The translations under genes were made by a program, and so were the position numbers. This document shows positions 22,254 through 34,502 of a DNA stretch of 64,000 nt, one piece after another. Each line of letters opens with the position of its first letter. Position 1 is the stretch's first letter. The stretch is from the NCBI GenBank assembly GCA_951230915.1, contig OX579634.1, forward strand, positions 17,262,725 through 17,326,724, given 5' to 3'. Origin of the DNA: Antitrichia curtipendula (taxonomy: Eukaryota > Streptophyta > Bryopsida > Hypnales > Leucodontaceae). The notes under the pieces were generated by a model, which was given only the letters and a program-made list of their open reading frames with translations, was not told where the DNA came from and ran no database searches.

Positions 22254-25200
22254 ATTTCTGAATACGGTAGTAATTTTCTTCCGTCTGACGGAGGCTTCCA
22301 GCAAAGTTAGCGTTTACTTGGGCGATACAGGCATACAGCCAACAGGAAAACCACTGGGAGACAACCGAAAAAGACACCGTGATCAAGGAAAGTCCAGAAT
22401 GCAGGATTGCGAGCAATTGTGCAACATGTGAGCAATTTATTTTTAGTCATGGAAGAATATGTACCCTTGTCCTCAGGGCTCTGTAGTAGAGTACTGGCTG
22501 CAAACAATTGACCTTCTTTTTTCTTCTTCTTATTGGAGCAATGAATTCCCGTTCCCAAGTGGCTGTTTTTCACCGGATGAAAGTGGTCTACTGCTGTCCT
22601 TCTGCACTTAGCCATTTCTATTGACGGGCAATAGCTTTCGTGGTGGGCAATTGGGCTTCTAATAAATGCCCTGTCACAAGTTTTCGCAGCTCCATTAGAG
22701 ATATAGAAGTTATCCAATCAGACGTGCACACAACATTTATATTCTCCCGATAAATGGATAATTATGAAGGAATGTTTAATCAGAGCGTGTCCCTTAGAGA
22801 GAACCATTGACTGCTTGACATGTTGGAAAATCCCTATATCATTTCAAGGCTATGGACTGATCACATAAGCTTAGATAACGACACGCCTTCATTCCTAGAA
22901 ATTTCACGCTTAGTACTTCTCACTGTCCTGTTATAGAGCGTCACTGTATGAATTTTTTAAAGGTGTATGAACTCTGCTGTTTATCTGGGAGTAGTTAATT
23001 ATGAACAATCCTGACAAAAACTGGCGTTTCAGTGTTGCAGCCACCGGCTGGATTTTGTGAAAGAGAACCCTTTGTGAGTTCTGGAATTCACATGAAACTG
23101 CCAGGATTGCTCTCAAATAAGCAGAGAGAGCAGGATCATGATGCAACCCACCTCTTTGCGTCATGATTCCTTAATACTGGTATAACAGAAACTGCTTTTC
23201 AAATTTGTTGGCAGTAGATTGTCTGACACCGCGAGGCTTCGCTTCAGTTTTGTCAACTTACCGGCCAAGAGCTAGCTCAAATTGGCCTGTCAAAAGATCA
23301 CCACTGAAGGCCGACCACACTCAGTTCCTCTGTGAACATGCAACGTCCTTGAACCCGTGTACGAGGTTTTGCATACCAAGGTCGAGTATAAGCCAAAAAC
23401 ACAAAAACAAGAACAGAATTGCAGCACCCCAGGTTACCACAGAAACCTCAAAATCGGAACGGAAGCTCCCCTCTGCTGATCACCCCAAGTGTAACTGCCC
23501 CTACGCAATTCACACCCAGAGCGAGGCTATGGACGCCAGGTGTTGCAGAATGTAATTAATGCCATATTTTTAGGTGACTTCCCACAAGTACTTTCGCGGC
23601 ATGTGAGCTGCAAATGAGAGAGAGCATATTGAGCATGGTGGAAAGTCTTTTATTTAATGAGCCGACTAGCTTAACACCGCTGCTTGGCAAGCATAGCTAG
23701 TAGCTCGTCCGGCCACACCTTTTTCGGGTTGCAGGGCACTTTGCAGGTCGTTACTGGGACAGAACAGTACGTATACGATTCGTACACAGAGCCCAATGGG
23801 ATGCGAATGTGCACAGCTTGGAGTCTTGGACTCCACCGAGCTAGCTAAGCTTAACTAAATCATGCAATGAGCAGCTGTGCACATCTTGCCATCTTGGTAT
23901 TCTTGGGTGCACTTGGGCTCCGAAGCTCCCGATTAATTGGAAGAGTGAGAGATCGACTTGAGAGCAGCCTGGGGACTTGAATCCTGACTCGAGTCTGCAG
24001 GCTCTGGTCTCTGCGGTTTATCTCTGATGCTAAAAATCATCACTAATAAGGGATTGTGGCCTTGTGCACGCTCCCCAGGCCATCAGAAGATAATCATGTC
24101 CCTTAATTGAATTCCTAAAGTGCTGGCTTCCCAATGCAAGGCAAGCAGGGTGATTTATATGAAAAAGTGGCCTTGGGAACAGATGAATCTCTTCGCTCCA
24201 ATTAATTCACTTGCACTCCAGTCTGCCCGTCACTGGAAAGCTGCACTTCCACAGCCCATTCAATTAACTTCTCGTGTGGCAGGGCATGTGCGTATTTGGC
24301 AAGGTCCTAAGATAGCCGGCAGCCAGGAGGGATTCATTGTAAAATTTCGCACATGGAATCCTAGAACTTTAATTTTCGGAATACCGAGATACTGGCTTAA
24401 ATACAGTGGCCAAAAGAATTCACTTGTTTCAAAAGTTCAAGTAAAGAAGAACGGAAGAAGTTTAATTAAAAGTAAGAAAAGTAGTCACTACACCATTTAA
24501 TGCAAAAAGAGAAAAAGTTTGAATATTTAGTATGTGTGAGACCCATCAGACTAATTTGGATGAATGTGGCCTATATATTTGAGTGATCAGTTGAATGAGG
24601 ATTGGATGAAAATTGGATGCAAATCACATTGAAAATTGTGATTATGGGTAATATGTTTTGAATTTTCACATCACTGTGTCTCACAAATTTGTGGAATTCC
24701 CAATTTACTGCAATTTAGTGATAAATAACAATGTAGGGTGCACTATTGACTGAACTTGAGTAGTAGTGAGAATATTTTTCTTTATTTGTAGCAAGTCACT
24801 ATGGTAACTACACCTAAGTCATCAATATATGCATTTAAGCATGGTTCCTAATTTCCTATCATTAATCTATCTAATTTTATTGGATCTTGTTGACAATTGA
24901 AAGAGAATCCTAGATTCTCTTAGTGTGTATTTTTTGGACATGGCATGTATATGTCGTGAGTTTTTGAAGTAATAAATACAAATATACATCCCCAATCTCC
25001 CCTTGGTTCCCTTATCCAAATGGTGTCCACTTTTTATTTAAGAATCTACTAAGTTACGTTTTGCAATTGGTTTGTAAATAGTCCAATTATTGTTCCATCA
25101 AAATATATTCAAACGTAAAAAATCCTTCACTTGATTAGTGAGAAAAACACTGCAAGGATACTATTGCCTTGTCTCATATTTTTCTATAACTATTTTGAAA

Positions 25201-26099
25201 ACAGTTAAATTTATTGAAGCATCCCATGGGGCAAAGGCACAAGGCAGGTATTTTTGCCACCTAAGAGCTCATCAATCTCAAATCCTATGTTTTTTATTGT
25301 CTTTTCTTTTTCCAACGGGTGGGTGGGATATAAGAGAAAATTTCTATGTCTCTTTTGCAAAACAGCTCATAGAACTCATGTTAGATGTGTAGTTTTATTT
25401 GTTTCCCAGTGCCAAAAATTAAAACAACTTTTACACAAATCACAAGACAGTAACGTGTTACTTATACGTTAACTACTGTAGATTCATATGAATCCCCGTC
25501 CTCCAGTGTTATCTACAGTACCCCTCATGATTGTGAAGCCAGTGATTTGCGGCATTCAATGAAGCTGACGGTAATTTGAACTCATGACATAAGCTCTGTC
25601 TGCAATCAGGTGAAGCCTCCGATCCGTCGTCAGGTGCTTCGAACAGAAATAAATCATAAGACCGATCATATACAAAATGTAGCTTGATCGATCATGCGGA
25701 ACACTAGAGAATGCACAGATATCAAAGGCCATTTTTAATAAGAAAAATAATCTATTTAAGAAATCTAAAATATCAATTTTGAAATCTATGAACTCAATTT
25801 GAATCTGCCGGCATTGCCATGGCGGCGTGGTGATCGCTGCAGCCATTACACCTTCGAGTGTGTCCCGAGCATAACTGCATCAGGTTTTTTCGTAAAGCTC
25901 GATTAATTTGTTGAATTCATGAATTTGGGTTACGTGACGTTGCCACCGTCTCGAGGGTCTTCATGTAAGCTTAATCCGACTCGCCATCGTTGCGCGCGCG
26001 CGATTGCATGGTGTCAGTGGCGGCAGAACGAGGGAGACGATGATTGTTATAAAGCAGAATGATCTTCTGCATCTTCGCCTCGCGGCACGTATGAGCGCA
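22254..26099. other. Gene-free, GC-moderate stretch
   Basis: Several unsupported frames occur (for example 22,307-22,717 minus, 23,205-23,555 plus, 24,120-24,500 plus). None contains a domain that I recognise or splices convincingly to a neighbour. The base composition is closer to that of the gene-bearing right half than to the AT-rich left part, so a long non-coding RNA or an unrecognised lineage-specific gene is possible. A (CG)n run sits at about 25,991-26,002. Confidence 0.35.
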
Positions 26100-26240
26100 A
26101 CGGGGGAGTTATTGGCCCCCTACGGGGGTTGTAGACACAAGCCCCCATGAGGATTCAGCCCAGATCTGTCAGCCGACGTGTGTCTAGCTCTTTGCAACTG
26201 AAGCCACAAACGCTACTAACTGAGCTACGACACAGGTGAT
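26100..26240 (-). mobile_element. tRNA-derived SINE-like head
   Basis: On the minus strand, TAGCTCAGTTAG (plus about 26,216-26,227) resembles an A box and GGGCTGAATCC (plus 26,151-26,161) a B box, about 54 nt apart. The spacing and poor cloverleaf argue against a functional tRNA. C-rich and G-rich words at 26,115-26,146 follow. Confidence 0.45.
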
Positions 26241-27879
26241 CATCACCCCCTACGAGCTTACGGACCGTGGGCTAGCTAGCCTGATCACAGGACATCCTGC
26301 ACCGGTGCAGAGTACTAGACAGACTGCAGCGGTACAGGGCAGTACCGTCACAATGCCATTGTCGTTGTAGAATTATTTATCAGTAGGCCTGACAACGCGC
26401 TTGTTGTTTTCACGTCGGATCAAGACGGGTGCATGTATGTCCTTCTCGTATGGCCGCGTTGACATGAGAGGATTGGGCGTGGCTGCAAGAGTCCACAGCA
26501 TACGAAAGATTGTTTTCTGGGGCGTTTGATTCGCAAGCATTGAATGCGGATGGGGCATGCGCACGACGGTAGGGTTTGAATGGACATGGGCGGGGGCATA
26601 TGCTTCGAGTCGCATTGATGGCGTCCGGTTCTTGGGTTTGGATGGAAGCGGGCGGCCTTTTGCGGCAACCGAGACAGGAAATGGGCTGGCTGGCTGGCAG
26701 ATACTCCAGACAGGGCGGCTTTTCCCGAGAACGCCTGGGCAGTGGCAGGGAATATCACTCATGCCGACACGTGACAACGCGACACGGTTGGAGTTTTGCA
26801 GTTGGAAGGGCATATTCGGCTTTAATGCTTGGTGGGAGGTTTCGTCGCCCTTGAGGAGAAGAATGGATTTTAATTTCGTAACTTCCGAGCTCGTGCGAAG
26901 AAGAAGAAGAAGAAGATTGCTTCATCAATGAGAATCTAGGGTTCGCTGGAATGACAATCGAATGCCAAGAGATGACAAGCAGCAACGACAACGCGCAGTT
27001 CCCTAAACCCTAAAACCTATAAGCTGGGATTCATGTTGCCATGCATGCTGCTACGGTAATTGACATGCTGCCACTGAATTGACATGCTGCCTCTGCTGAT
27101 TCACGTGATGCTTTGAAGAGTATTAATGTTCTAACATATCACTCTGTTCCAATGGCGTCGAGGCCTTCCTCAAGAATCATGATATTGAAAATGGAAAACG
27201 AAAGCTCTGATTTAGGGTTTCGGACTCCTGCGAGAGGAGACTGTCACAAAATTGGAAGTGGTAGTATATTCTACAAATTTGAAATTGCTAGAATGAATGT
27301 CAAGCCAATTGTAGAATGGATTTCGACAACGACACAAAATGAATACCAACTTGAACTTGACAAGAGGTAACAGGTGTTTATTTCATTCAGCCTGGGAATT
27401 GAACTCCATGCAATGGAATCAACTGAATTCATTAGTGATCTCTTCTATGCAACTCGCAGAATCTGTAACGGCGACCTGTTGCATGACTGTGGTTCAAACG
27501 GACGTGCAATCAGAATATTTCGCAGATGATACAGTTACATTCTTTGGATTCCTAATTGTGTCTGAAGCATTTAGAATCTAAGCAACGAATTTTAGACTCA
27601 ATTCAAATCCATGGAAAGAAGTCGTGGGCGTCAGTGTCCGGCACTGTCCAGAGCAATTATGACGAGCAGGATATAATTTTCTTGCAACTCGTTTCTCGTG
27701 ATCTTGGGATTGCAAACCTTTGCCAACACAAGCACTAGACGACCACTATGATGTCCTGTTTTCAATAATCGCTAGGTCTGCTAAAACCTGACAGAATGAC
27801 GAACAAGGCGCAAGAGAAGCTGCTGTTCACCAAGGTATGGCTACCAACTTCGTTCGAGATACACTGATCAGTATGCGGG
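26241..27879. other. Stretch with promoter-like motifs, no gene recognised
   Basis: Overlapping GC-rich frames on both strands at 26,373-26,931 cannot be told apart as genes. A telo-box-like CCCTAAACCCTAAAACC at 27,002-27,018, a (GAA)n run at about 26,898-26,915 and a CTAGGGTT word near 26,937 are typical of plant promoters and 5' leaders. A plus-strand frame from an ATG at about 27,152 with good start context runs to 27,370, but has no recognised domain or convincing second exon. Confidence 0.35.
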
Positions 27880-28060
27880 GATATGATGCACATAATGGTT
27901 GGGGTTCAAGCCCCTGTGATCTGGCTGGGGTTTACGGCCCTGCATCCTGAGACCAACTTGCGGAGCCTTTGGCCCTTGACGTTCCGGGATGGACTCAGTC
28001 CTCGAATTGAAAGTGGCACAGATTGCGCCTGCAATGTAAGCAAATCCCACACTAGTCTTC
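27880..28060 (+). mobile_element. SINE-like sequence with B box
   Basis: GGGGTTCAAGCCCC at 27,901-27,914 is a strong B-box-like palindrome of a tRNA-derived SINE. It is followed by about 130 bases of SINE-like body. A clear A box was not found, so the copy may be 5'-truncated. Family identity was not checked. Confidence 0.4.
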
Positions 28061-28492
28061 GCAAAGTTCTCTCCCCCTTGAATTGGTATCCATCATACTC
28101 CTCTCCTTTGTCCTGAAGTATTAGTCATCAACTCATCATGTGTGTTGGTGAATGGGGTTTTAGAAGGACGCTAACTTTACCTGTGCTAGAAATGTACTTA
28201 CCAATATATCAATATCGATGACCAGCAATGACCCACTGGGCAAGCAAGTAATTGACGTACAGTGCCTAAAATCATTTAGTTGGTTGCGTACTAAAAGCTT
28301 TCAATCTTGAATTCATGAAAATTGGAGCATCTTTAATCCCTTGTTTTTTCCATGATTTTACATATGGGGGTAAAGGTAATCGGAGCTTCTCTCAAGAAGG
28401 TTACAGAGTATAATGTTTTGTTAATGATTGTACTCCAATTTCGGTTTTTGGAGGGGAATTGCTGATGGCTCGTGGATGAGTGATCAAAATGC
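28061..28492. other. Gene-free stretch
   Basis: Nothing was recognised between the SINE-like sequence and the hairpin MITE. Confidence 0.4.
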
Positions 28493-28577
28493 TACTACCT
28501 CAGTTTCTGAAAAAGACCCGCGTTTCCTTTGTAAAACACAAAGGAAACACAGGTCTTTTTCAGAAACAGAGGGAGTA
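28493..28577. mobile_element. Stowaway-like hairpin MITE (85 bp)
   Basis: Two 38-nt arms (28,493-28,530 and 28,540-28,577) pair at 34 of 38 positions around a 9-nt loop. The ends, TA followed by CTACCTCAGTTTCTGAAAAA and the inverse CAGAAACAGAGGGAG before TA, resemble the CTCCCTCCGTTTC ends of plant Stowaway MITEs, with TA as target duplication. Transcribed, it would fold into a near-perfect stem and could feed small-RNA production. Confidence 0.8.
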
Positions 28578-29120
28578 CTGGGCATCATTCTGATGTAGTG
28601 GCGGTGAACATAGGTTTCTGATACACGGTTTTGGATTACAGGGGGCTTAAACTGCACTTCAAGTGTGAAATTTGGCACATGATGCAGAGCACAAGAAGTG
28701 AATTATCATCATCATAGATGGGGAAAGCGTTTCATTATCACTCGCTGCGCCTGATTCCGTTAGAACTGAAAATCTCATTAGTCCAACTTGCATGGGTACT
28801 GCTATGAATGCTAGACCAAAAAACTGATGTGCTTGGTGATGTTCCCAGTCGTGTAATGTGTTTTGATTCTTCGAGTCTAGCAATAATTTCTTTTGTGTGA
28901 CCTCTTTAACTGTAATTTGCAAGGTCCGTATGCAAATGCTAGTCCCTCTGATGTGATTTTTGGAATTGAATTACTTCACGGTAAATTAATTCACCTAAAG
29001 TCTACGGATTTTGAGGGAGCTAGAGCACCATAGGACATTGGTTACACCGCTAGTAAGTGCACAATATACCTAACGAGTCTCTACATATTCAATGTATTTA
29101 GAAAGACACCTGAGAAATAT
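28578..29120. other. Gene-free stretch
   Basis: No gene, RNA or repeat was recognised here. Confidence 0.4.
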
Positions 29121-29260
29121 ATTATGTAGCTCAGTGGGTGAAGGAGATGCAATTGCGTTGAGCATCTAGAGTATCAATATCTGTTGGGTGTCGAGTTACA
29201 CTCGCATCTTTTGTGCCTTCTTGTAATATCATGGTGATATGTTACAGTTCATCTGTGTTC
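29121..29260 (+). mobile_element. tRNA-derived SINE-like head
   Basis: TGTAGCTCAGTGGGTG (about 29,125-29,140) resembles an A box and GGGTGTCGAGTTACACTCGC (about 29,186-29,205) a B box. No tRNA cloverleaf with a proper anticodon arm is evident. The 3' end is undefined. Confidence 0.45.
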
Positions 29261-30580
29261 CGTTAAACCTTAAATCTCCTCAAGGGGCTATAGTGTTATT
29301 CTTGGAACAATGCTTCTCTTGAATTTTGGCACTGATAAAGATGGAGTTCCTTGAATCAGGAGGGATTATTTGATGAGAATTTCCTCATAGGACGAGCAAT
29401 TTGGCTCTGAACTCTTACTGATTCTCCTACTTGCCCACCAGTTGATACTGAATCAACGCATGGGAGCTTGCATGGTTGAAGCCGAAGCTGTAACTCAATA
29501 ACTGCAGTGATGCATGTCATGCATCCTTGAGACACACCAAGGTCTTAAACACCGTACAGAAAAGGATGCATTTCTGTTCGAGAGTTTATTTCTTAGAGCT
29601 GGATCGTACAGTACATGTGATTCTATTTCCCATTTCGGTGCACGTGCAAGAATTGTATGTCAGGCAATTTCTCGACCGTCCACGTAAACTGAAAACAGAC
29701 AGCGCAAGCTTACGAAGTGGATATGCTGATGTACTTTACCGAATCCGAATTGCATAATTACTCTGTCTGCCATGAGATGAGGTTTCGTCCGCGGGTGCAT
29801 TCATCATGGCATTCGCAGAATCAGTTGTAATTGAAGAGAGGGAGCCCGTGTTCTTGCGGTACCGAGAATGAAAATCCTCTGATATCGAAATCTAGATTTT
29901 CGAAAACTCTAGCTTTTGTAAAATCGCGTGCAGTTTTGCAACTGATTTGAGTTTTCCAACGAAACACTGACTTTGTTCTGTTTTTATTGGCTGTGAGAAA
30001 GAAAACTGTAACAGCGTTCAGTGCGTCGGTAGGGTGAAGTGGCGAACTGGCAGTCAGGCACAGGAGTGGCGGATTCAACAAGAAGTCAATTTTCGGGTTC
30101 GCCAATTTTCGACGCGTAACTATTTCTACAGAGGGTGCGTGTGCAAAGTTTATCCTGCTTCGTGGATGTGCTCTAAATTGCTCTCTATTTTTTTGAAGGT
30201 CAGGACCACACTTTGCTTCGTGTGCAGGATTTATGGTTTATGGTTTATTTCTAGTAGAATTCCGTATCAGTTGCGCATATTGGGAGGCAACACTCGACGT
30301 TGTTTCCTAGATTCCGTTGGTATCGAGGAAATGCTTTGACTGACGACACGGAGCCGAGCAAAGCTGTGAATTTCAAGGCGGCATTGGCGGATTCTCGGTA
30401 TGGAGACCGTCTGAGTTGTATCAAGGGTTTTGAATTATGTACAAGATTGTGTCTTGTCCATTGAGTGGGTCAACTGTTACTGAAATCTAGCTTGGGATAT
30501 TAGGTATGTGTTTTGAGTTTACAGACGAGTTCGGAGATTATGGTTTTTAACAATTGGTTGGGGTGTCTTTGACAGACACG
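29261..30580. other. Upstream region of the F-box gene
   Basis: No recognised gene. The last 1 kb probably holds the promoter and 5' leader of the F-box gene. A leader intron acceptor is plausible at 30,575 (TCTTTGACAG just before the ATG). Confidence 0.4.
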
Positions 30581-31975
30581 ATGGCGGAAGGCATGTCGAA
30601 TGTCCTCCTTTATGTAGCACGAGTCTTGCGATATCAACTAGAAGATCTTTTATCAGGGAATGCGGAAGCCCCCGGCTTGAGAACCACGCTCAACTTGGCC
30701 GCCCAACGCATTCTTGTTTCCCAAGGGGCTCTCCAAACGTTGGGTCGTAGGGAATCGCTGCAAGTAACAGCGAATGCACTGATGTTGCCACCTGGACATT
30801 CTCGGAATGAGGACCTGATCAACGCGAATGTTTGGGATGCTCTGCCTCCGCAGCTGCTGCATCTTGTGTTTGCCCATCTTCCCGTCCCTGAAATCCAGCG
30901 CCTACGCGTTCTTTCCAAGGATTGGAGGCAGAGCTTGGAGACTCCCGTCTCTGAGTTTCGGCGAGTGTGCGCAGCGGAGGTTTTTTCCAGCAGGTTTGCA
31001 GTCATTTGCCCCGGGGACATGGATGGTAAATTCTCGGTGAACACTTTTGATTTAAAAACAACCCAGTGGCAAGCCTTTGAATACAGGTCCCCTTGTCATC
31101 GAACCGATGTCAAGATTTGTGCATGTGATGGTGGTTTGGTGTGTTTTCTTTACGAATCCACGAAGATATGGTTAGAGGAGCAAATGGGCCTATTAGGAGT
31201 GTGCATGTCAGTATGGAATCCGGCAACGGGAGGTGAGGTTCGACTCCCTCCGTTACCTGTTTCAGACTTTTCTCAGTGTGCAGCGAAGCTGGACGTGGAC
31301 CGCCAAACAAATAGTTTTAGGGTTCTGTTTGTCACCACAGTGATGAGCAGTCGCGGAGACAAAATCAGTGCACATGTGTTTGATTCTGTAGCCTGGGAAT
31401 GGGAAACGGCGGAGAAGTCATCGACTCCAATTTTGTGGTCTTCACATTGTTGTGCGGGACCGGTTCTAAGGACCGGGCTGTTCCACTTGCCCGGCCTTCT
31501 GGGAGAGACCCTAAACCCACTACACGGTCTTCTAGCTGGATTTTGTTCCTATGACTCTGCTGCAGGAATATTCAAGAGTCGGCCAAGCGAGTATACTAAC
31601 CGTAACGGTGTATGTGTAAAAACTGTTGCATGTACGGAAGACAAATGCTTTCTTCTGTTGCAGAATGCACGAGCTTCAGAGTATAAAATCTCCGAGTATC
31701 ACAGTGGTGGAACAAAGTATAGCATGTCCTACCGGTGTCCCCCTCTTGCGAAATTCCCACAGGGAGCATGCAAACTGGAGCTTCAAGCATGCAAGAACCT
31801 TTTGATTCTAGATGCGCATTCCCATCAACAACACCGACGCTGGCTTCTTGACTTGTCCACTGGCAAGTGGCGAGATCTTCCAGCCTTGCCGGAGGACAAG
31901 ACTTCCTCTCATGTGGAGTATGTTCTGTGTGAGCTTCAGTGGAATGTTTGTCCCCAAAGCAGCAACAGAAAATAG
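30581..31975 (+). CDS. F-box protein (F-box/kelch-like), substrate receptor of an SCF ubiquitin ligase
   Basis: A single-exon frame of 464 residues. I chose the ATG at 30,581 because it has a G at +4; the open frame extends upstream to 30,554 only through non-ATG codons and a likely splice acceptor lies just before the ATG. An F-box lies at about residues 84-125 (VWDALPPQLLHLVFAHLPVPEIQRLR...SKDWR), with the Leu-Pro and Trp-Arg positions that contact SKP1. The following 330 residues carry weak kelch/F-box-associated-like blocks such as CDGGLVCFL and VWNPATGGEVRLPPLP, as in plant F-box/kelch proteins; they would bind the target. The N-terminal 80 residues are predicted helical and unusual in length. 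The substrate is unknown. The neighbour at 32,456 is convergent, 480 bp away. Confidence 0.85.
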   Translation: MAEGMSNVLLYVARVLRYQLEDLLSGNAEAPGLRTTLNLAAQRILVSQGALQTLGRRESLQVTANALMLPPGHSRNEDLINANVWDALPPQLLHLVFAHLPVPEIQRLRVLSKDWRQSLETPVSEFRRVCAAEVFSSRFAVICPGDMDGKFSVNTFDLKTTQWQAFEYRSPCHRTDVKICACDGGLVCFLYESTKIWLEEQMGLLGVCMSVWNPATGGEVRLPPLPVSDFSQCAAKLDVDRQTNSFRVLFVTTVMSSRGDKISAHVFDSVAWEWETAEKSSTPILWSSHCCAGPVLRTGLFHLPGLLGETLNPLHGLLAGFCSYDSAAGIFKSRPSEYTNRNGVCVKTVACTEDKCFLLLQNARASEYKISEYHSGGTKYSMSYRCPPLAKFPQGACKLELQACKNLLILDAHSHQQHRRWLLDLSTGKWRDLPALPEDKTSSHVEYVLCELQWNVCPQSSNRK

Positions 31976-32455
31976 TCGAACCGCCCTGTCCTTGGAGCTG
32001 TCAAGCAAAACTGTCAGGGCTGGCAGGGTCTCAATGTCGTAGATGGTCAATGATCAACCAGGGTTTTTTAGCGATCAATCCGAACTATTGTGTAAAGTCT
32101 GTAAATTTTGTTTTGGACCTTCAATCGAAGTACCATGATTTCTCAGTTTCCGTGTCACCCGGGCATTGCTAATGTAAAATCTCCATTCACCATACGGTGA
32201 GGGAGAGGTTCCATTCACCATATAGGTGAAATTTGAACCTTTCCCTACGCCAATCTAGAAAATTGCACCATCTAAAATTTTGAATATTTATTTTGTATTT
32301 AGCTAAAAATCAACTGCAAAAAACCAATGGTCAATAGATTAAGTATTCTCACACTTAGCACAAATCAAAGCTCACCTGTATAGTCCACGGAGCCTCTAAT
32401 GTACTCTATGGTTAATGCAGTCTCTACCTCAGCTTTTATCTGAGGAATCCCAAAT
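31976..32455. other. Convergent intergenic region (two 3' ends)
   Basis: It contains the 3' regions of the F-box gene and the orphan gene. Two similar words CCATTCACCATA at about 32,182 and 32,212, each followed by a partial inverse (GGTGA), form short palindromes of unknown meaning. Confidence 0.4.
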
Positions 32456-33653
32456 TCAGCCAAAAGCTTTGGACCATATGTTCTTCATCCCCTGTTTCCC
32501 ATTGCGCACAACGCGTTTCAGCTGGCCGGTTGCAATCCTGCTCTCCATGGTCTCCTCCTCGATCTGCAGTCTGCGAAGTTCCTCGTCACTCAACCCCTGA
32601 AGCTCCTTGCACCGATCAAGCAGCCGTCTTGCGGTCCTGCGCGTGTACTGCCAGCAATTCTGGTCTCGGAGGGAGTAGTCCGGGTTGTGGTCGGCCAAAA
32701 TGTCCAGAAGTTCAGCTAAGCCGAGCTCCTTCCCACAGCACGGGATGGTGAAGAGACACACGCTTTCTTGTGTTTCCTCGAAGTTGGAATCCACGGTGAG
32801 GAGGATCCCGGCCTTTTCCGGAGTGTGACCACTCTTCTCTGCCCTGATGAAAAGCCGTTTGCTGCCATAGCTCACTTCCGCCACAAGGAAGTCGTGGTTT
32901 AGAAACGATGGTGCTGCGACGGCATCACCCAGTGGGCTCACTCCTGGCACTGGTACCACCTTGTGTGGATTGTGAAGCCCACCCACAAATGACAACCCTG
33001 ACCTCCCCCAAAACGAAAATTCAGCTGAGAATTTGATCAATCAGAAAAGGGAAAGCCTATCTCGTGATGCTCAGAGGTGTGAAGCTACCAGCAATTTCAT
33101 TAACGTGTAGGGTGAGCGACTAGGGCAACGTGCTTCATGAGAATAAGCATCTGGAAAGAGGGTGGTGGCTCGAATTGTGGGTGATTGCAACTGTGTCCTA
33201 ATTGTTCACCCTAAGTCAAGAAATTCATAGAAAGGAATTTGGCATGCAGCGCAGCACAACCCACTGTTACACAATTAAGAAATTCACGCATATAAGCACA
33301 CTCCATTACAACTAGGAATTTAGCAATTCTTTTCCTTCTGTACGAAACCCTAAGCAGAATTCACAGACACGGGTAGACGGTGATGAAGTATTGGCCAAGA
33401 GAACTGGACCTGATTGACAGTAGTGTATGTTTTCCAGAACTGTGCGTTTCTTGCAAATCTTCTTATACTTGTCAGACCCCAGAGTCTCCTCGACATGGTT
33501 CCGAAGGACGCCGTCAATGAGACGACGTGAGTTGTGCTTGTACGCTCCTGTCACGCCCGTAATGTCCAGAATGTCCAGACCTTTTCGTGCAAGAGAGCGG
33601 CTGAAGCCATCCAAGGTCGACTTCCCTGATCGTCTCTCCCAATCTAACGCCAT
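32456..33653 (-). CDS. Unrecognised two-exon protein (270 residues) with an NCWQY motif
   Basis: Exon 1 is 33,410-33,653 and exon 2 is 32,456-33,024 on the minus strand. The intron (33,025-33,409) has GT and AG ends and phase 1 on both sides, and the join gives one open frame of 270 residues from an ATG at 33,653. I do not recognise the family. The N-terminus is basic. Residues about 178-200 read LADHNPDYSLRDQNCWQYTRR, where Asn-Cys followed by an aromatic recalls the catalytic NC motif of LRAT/NlpC-P60-like thiol hydrolases, and upstream VAEVSYGSKRLFIRAE could be a beta hairpin; a catalytic His was not located. The C-terminal 60 residues are charged and helical (SDEELRRLQIEEETMESR). The function is unknown. 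The splice model is sound, the fold idea speculative. Confidence 0.65.
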
Positions 33654-34502
33654 GTTCGGAAGTCAAAACCTTCACACTTGCGCTACTGCTCAAAAGAATC
33701 CTGGACCTCCATCGGAAACCTGGCGCAAACGGAGAAGACGACTTGTTGCAATCGGGCTAAGAACTCATCAGGCAGAGAGCTTAGAAGCTCGATGGTTCAC
33801 ATCTCGGGACTCAGACTACCCTGAGCTACAAATCTGCAGATGAAAAGGTGGTGATTCTCTCGAGACATTCTGCCGCTTGCGGTTGCACGTGGGACGCTAA
33901 GATCACGTCACGACGAGATATTGTGCCTGGAGATTTTTGTAGTGTTTTTTTTTATTAGTTTTCTCTCGTTTGATAATTATCTTTGAAGCACCCGTGCATC
34001 TGTGTGGGGATTCTTTCATTGAAAAGCATCTCTATGGCCCACAAAAGCTTGGACGTTGCAACTGTCTTGCGTCCCGAGGTCGGTTGACACAGTAAGCTTA
34101 GCAATGTACGAACTGTTGTGGGCCTTTTGAGGTTCTCCAAAGTGGAAACACGCAAAACTGTCTAAGGTAGTATGCTGTAAAAGTGCCCATCCTCTTCGAA
34201 TGGACCTTATATTTAGGTATAAAATGAACTTCAAGTGGTCATAAAATGGATATGTGACAGACTTTTAATGGATTGAAGATAAAGTGGGAACAACTTAAAG
34301 TGTGTTAAAGATCGCTTTAAAGTTTAAATGTGGGTGGTTAAAGCATGTGGTTAGGTTCATTTTTAAATGTAGTGATAGGTGGGCATTTATGTATTTAAAT
34401 AAGAAGTTACCAAGCCAACTACTTTATTTGGAGAATGCAAAATCTGAAATTGATTAGAAATAAGTATGGTCGCTTTAAGGACCCTTGCTTGTTACTTATT
34501 GC
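33654..34502. other. Intergenic region left of the LINE
   Basis: It includes the probable promoter of the minus-strand orphan gene. Two overlapping minus-strand frames at 33,955-34,234 have no recognised domain. Confidence 0.4.

Noticed and set aside
26151..26227. tRNA gene on the minus strand
   Set aside because: A and B boxes are present but the spacing and arms do not make a cloverleaf; a SINE head is the better explanation.
26373..26931. Overlapping GC-rich open frames on both strands (up to 146 codons)
   Set aside because: No domain, no splice partner; high GC lengthens chance frames on both strands.
27152..27370. Possible first exon starting at an ATG with good context, near a telo-box-like promoter motif
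   Set aside because: No recognised domain, and no downstream exon that continues a plausible protein; kept only as a note in the region entry.
30554..30580. Upstream start of the F-box protein at 30,554
   Set aside because: The codon is TTG and a likely splice acceptor lies between it and the first ATG at 30,581.
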